Of a DNA stretch of 7,259 nt, positions 5,895-7,259 are shown piece after piece. The first letter of the stretch is position 1, and the number at the start of each line of letters is the position of its first letter. This DNA is from Veillonellaceae bacterium. GTDB lineage: Bacteria > Bacillota_C > Negativicutes > Veillonellales > Veillonellaceae. The DNA lies in the NCBI GenBank assembly GCA_902834965.1, contig CADFKY010000048.1, positions 1 through 7,259 of the forward strand. The letters run 5' to 3'. The notes beneath the pieces were generated by a model. That model was given only the letters and a program-made list of their open reading frames with translations. It made no database searches and had not been told where the DNA came from. Position numbers and translations under genes: made by a program.

Positions 5895-6503
5895 ATGATA
5901 CAAGGTTTACGCGAATTATGGGGCAAAATTCAATATAATATTAAACGCGTAATGGATTCTGACCCTGCTGCAACGAATGTGTGGATGGTCATTTGGACAT
6001 ATCCGCATATTACAGCCTTGTTCTGGCATTTCTTTGCGCATCGCCTCTATAAGGGGGGATGGCCAACCTTGGCCCGTCGCGTAGCTCTTCATTCTCGTCA
6101 TGTCACAGGCATTGAGATTCATCCAGGTGCTACCATTGGTCGTGGTTTATTTATCGACCATGGCATGGGTGTCGTTATCGGTGAAACGGCAATCGTAGGG
6201 GATAATGTGACCTTGTTCCACCAAGTGACGTTAGGTGGCATGTCCTCTAAAAAGGTAAAACGCCATCCGACCATCGAAGACGAAGTACTCATCGGTACAG
6301 GCACGAAAATCTTAGGTGATATTACCATTGGGGCACGCACTAAAATTGGTTGTAACCTCGTTATCAAACATGATATCCCTAAAGATATGGTTATCTTTGA
6401 AACAGATCCAGAAAATATGTATGTCCGTAAACCTCGTCGCACTAATAACGGTAAGGCTGAGGAAAAGAAAATTCCTGATGATTACATAGAATACTATATT
6501 TAA
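5895..6503 (+). CDS. cysE: Serine O-acetyltransferase
   Basis: Cytoplasmic enzyme that acetylates serine with acetyl-CoA to give O-acetylserine, the CysK substrate. At 202 residues it is the short Firmicute-type form, with a reduced N-terminal helical domain (E. coli has 273). The left-handed beta-helix hexapeptide repeats span about 70-165. Catalytic His89 lies in 'FIDHGMGVVIGET' (86-98), and Glu74 in 'GIEIHPGA' stands where E. coli has Asp143. 'HQVTLGG' (109-115) and 'RHP' (123-125) follow. Two things are unusual: the acyl-CoA loop reads GGMSSKKVK instead of GGTGK-like, and the final 'GxPAR' turn is replaced by 'VIFETDPENMYVRKPRR'. The charged tail ends in isoleucine (YIEYYI), the residue that docks into CysK in known cysteine synthase complexes. 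GGAG at 5886-5889 precedes the ATG. It is probably co-transcribed with cysK. Confidence 0.95.
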   Translation: MIQGLRELWGKIQYNIKRVMDSDPAATNVWMVIWTYPHITALFWHFFAHRLYKGGWPTLARRVALHSRHVTGIEIHPGATIGRGLFIDHGMGVVIGETAIVGDNVTLFHQVTLGGMSSKKVKRHPTIEDEVLIGTGTKILGDITIGARTKIGCNLVIKHDIPKDMVIFETDPENMYVRKPRRTNNGKAEEKKIPDDYIEYYI

Positions 6504-6541
6504 TATAGTGTAATAAAACCGCATATAATATAGAAGGATAG

Positions 6542-6580
6542 AACCTCTAACTATTAGTTAAACTAGTAGTTAGAGGTTTT
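6542..6580 (+). terminator. Terminator after cysE
   Basis: A perfect 12-bp stem (6542-6553 with 6567-6578) continues through one T-G pair and four more pairs to a TAA triloop, about 17 bp in all, and ends in TTTT (6577-6580). The arms are nearly symmetrical but the minus strand has only a short T run, so it serves the plus strand best. Confidence 0.8.
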
Positions 6581-6613
6581 CGAGTTCATCGAATCTATGT
6601 TGAAATAATACGA

Positions 6614-6643
6614 TTGACAATGCCTTATTGGGTATGATATGAT
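6614..6643 (+). promoter_or_regulatory. Promoter of tRNA-Ser
   Basis: TTGACA (6614-6619) is followed after 18 bases by TATGAT (6638-6643), with a start near 6650, a few bases before the mature tRNA. An inverted repeat (TGGGTA 6629-6634, TACCCA 6644-6649) brackets the -10. Confidence 0.75.
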
Positions 6644-6658
6644 TACCCAGTAAAGCAT

Positions 6659-6749
6659 GGAGGATTACTCAAGAGGCTGAAGAGGACGGTTTGCTAAATC
6701 GTTAGGGCGGGTTACCGTCGCTAGGGTTCGAATCCCTAATCCTCCGCCA
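6659..6749 (+). tRNA. tRNA-Ser (anticodon GCU)
   Basis: The molecule folds as a class II tRNA. The acceptor stem GGAGGAT (6659-6665) pairs with ATCCTCC (6739-6745), with discriminator G6746 and an encoded CCA (6747-6749). The anticodon stem ACGGT/ATCGT (6686-6690, 6698-6702) carries the loop TTGCTAA, with anticodon GCT at 6693-6695, reading AGC and AGU serine codons. A long variable arm (about 6703-6721) is the serine hallmark. The T arm is TAGGG, loop TTCGAAT, CCCTA (6722-6738). It is transcribed alone, between its own promoter and terminator. Confidence 0.97.
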
Positions 6750-6754
6750 TGCTG

Positions 6755-6786
6755 AGACCTCACATCACGCGATGTGAGGTCTTTTT
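6755..6786 (+). terminator. Terminator of tRNA-Ser
   Basis: A perfect 12-bp stem (AGACCTCACATC 6755-6766, GATGTGAGGTCT 6771-6782) with the tetraloop ACGC is followed by TTTTT (6782-6786), six bases after the encoded CCA. Confidence 0.92.
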
Positions 6787-6889
6787 GTTTATTGTGGTAT
6801 TTACTGGGGATGGACCTAAAGGTGTAAGGGCTCAAGTGAGCCTGAGGTCTTGTAAATATTGATTTATACAGGTGTGTAAGGTTATAGAG

Positions 6890-6918
6890 TTGACGTATGA
6901 TAAGGGGTTTCATATAAT
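6890..6918 (+). promoter_or_regulatory. Strong sigma-A-type promoter of the SLH-like gene
   Basis: TTGACG (6890-6895) and TATAAT (6913-6918) are separated by the ideal 17 bases. Transcription would start near 6925 and give a leader of about 28 bases containing AAGGAG (6941-6946). Confidence 0.85.
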
Positions 6919-6952
6919 AGATTGTATCAAATGTAATTTTAAGGAGACTCTT

Positions 6953-7259
6953 ATGAATACAAAATATACACGTCACATACATTTACTTCGTCGCGCTGTT
7001 GGCATCGGTGCATTATGTCTCGTTGCCTCTGTTGGTTTCGTGCATGCTGAAAGCATTGCTATTCCAAGCGCACGTCCTATGGTAGATGGTGTGAGTGCCG
7101 ATGTAGAGACTGTTAGTAGTTCTAGCAAAGCACAACATCACGTGAGTACAGGTGTGATTACGCCAAATGATTGGACGTATACAGCATTACAAACACTAGT
7201 TAAGCACGGTGCTATTACAGATACACATGGTTTTGTCTTTGATGGCAATACAAGCTATA
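6953..7259 (+). CDS. Secreted protein with SLH-like start, cut by the right edge
   Basis: The first 102 codons are present and the frame is open to the window end, so this is a 3'-partial gene. AAGGAG (6941-6946) lies six bases before the ATG. The product begins with basic residues (MNTKYTRHIHLLRR) and a hydrophobic core, and a signal peptidase site is likely after VHA near residue 32. A short Ser/Val-rich linker follows. From about residue 76 the text 'NDWTYTALQTLVKHGAI', then 'TDTHGFVFDGNTSY', resembles the start of an S-layer homology domain (D-W-x-Y-x-A-L-x-x-L ... G-x-F ... ). In Negativicutes such domains tether outer-membrane proteins such as OmpM porins to the cell wall, so an outer-membrane or cell-surface protein is likely. 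The rest of the gene decides between a porin and another surface protein. The match to SLH is by eye only. Confidence 0.75.
   Translation, partial: MNTKYTRHIHLLRRAVGIGALCLVASVGFVHAESIAIPSARPMVDGVSADVETVSSSSKAQHHVSTGVITPNDWTYTALQTLVKHGAITDTHGFVFDGNTSY

Noticed and set aside
6119..6442. 107-codon minus-strand ORF opposite cysE
   Set aside because: It is a shadow of the repetitive hexapeptide coding region of cysE.
6665..6982. Minus-strand ORF of 105 codons
   Set aside because: It reads the antisense of tRNA-Ser and its terminator; the phrase it encodes (GIRTLATVTRPNDLANRPLQP) is a translated tRNA, a common false gene.

Overview
The window looks like chromosomal DNA from a diderm Firmicute of the class Negativicutes, most probably Veillonella. 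The sequence is AT-rich with Firmicute-type signals (AGGAGG-like ribosome sites, TTGACA/TATAAT promoters, U-tailed hairpin terminators). It also encodes envelope proteins expected in a cell with an outer membrane: an AsmA/TamB-like anchored protein and a secreted protein whose start resembles an S-layer-homology (SLH) domain. The genus is an inference from gene content and style; no database search was run.

Layout, left to right. (1) An AsmA-like envelope gene runs in from the left edge to 1601 (+). (2) A small secreted protein of unknown function (1720-2115, +) converges on a secreted copper-amine-oxidase-N-domain protein (2258-3004, -). A perfect 11-bp hairpin between them (2173-2199) can end transcription from both sides. 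(3) A 300-bp divergent intergenic region holds promoters for that minus-strand gene and for queF. (4) queF (3305-3802, +), the preQ0 reductase of queuosine synthesis, is followed after one base by an unrecognised integral membrane protein (3804-4664, +). (5) A 213-bp leader with a 13-bp U-tailed hairpin just before the ribosome site precedes cysK (4878-5792, +), and cysE follows (5895-6503, +). Together CysE and CysK form the two-step pathway serine -> O-acetylserine -> cysteine. (6) A 17-bp-stem terminator ends cysE. tRNA-Ser(GCU) follows with its own promoter and terminator (6659-6749). (7) A strong promoter at 6890-6918 drives a secreted SLH-like protein that runs off the right edge.

The most interesting element is the cysK leader. 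It has the layout of a transcription attenuator: alternative hairpins, a possible 17-codon leader peptide and a strong intrinsic terminator. It does not match a complete T-box. The second point of interest is the unrecognised membrane protein apparently coupled to queF. The third is that this CysE keeps a C-terminal isoleucine, the residue used by other CysE proteins to dock into CysK, although its acyl-CoA loop and last hexapeptide turn look atypical. No mobile elements, CRISPR arrays or rRNA genes were seen.
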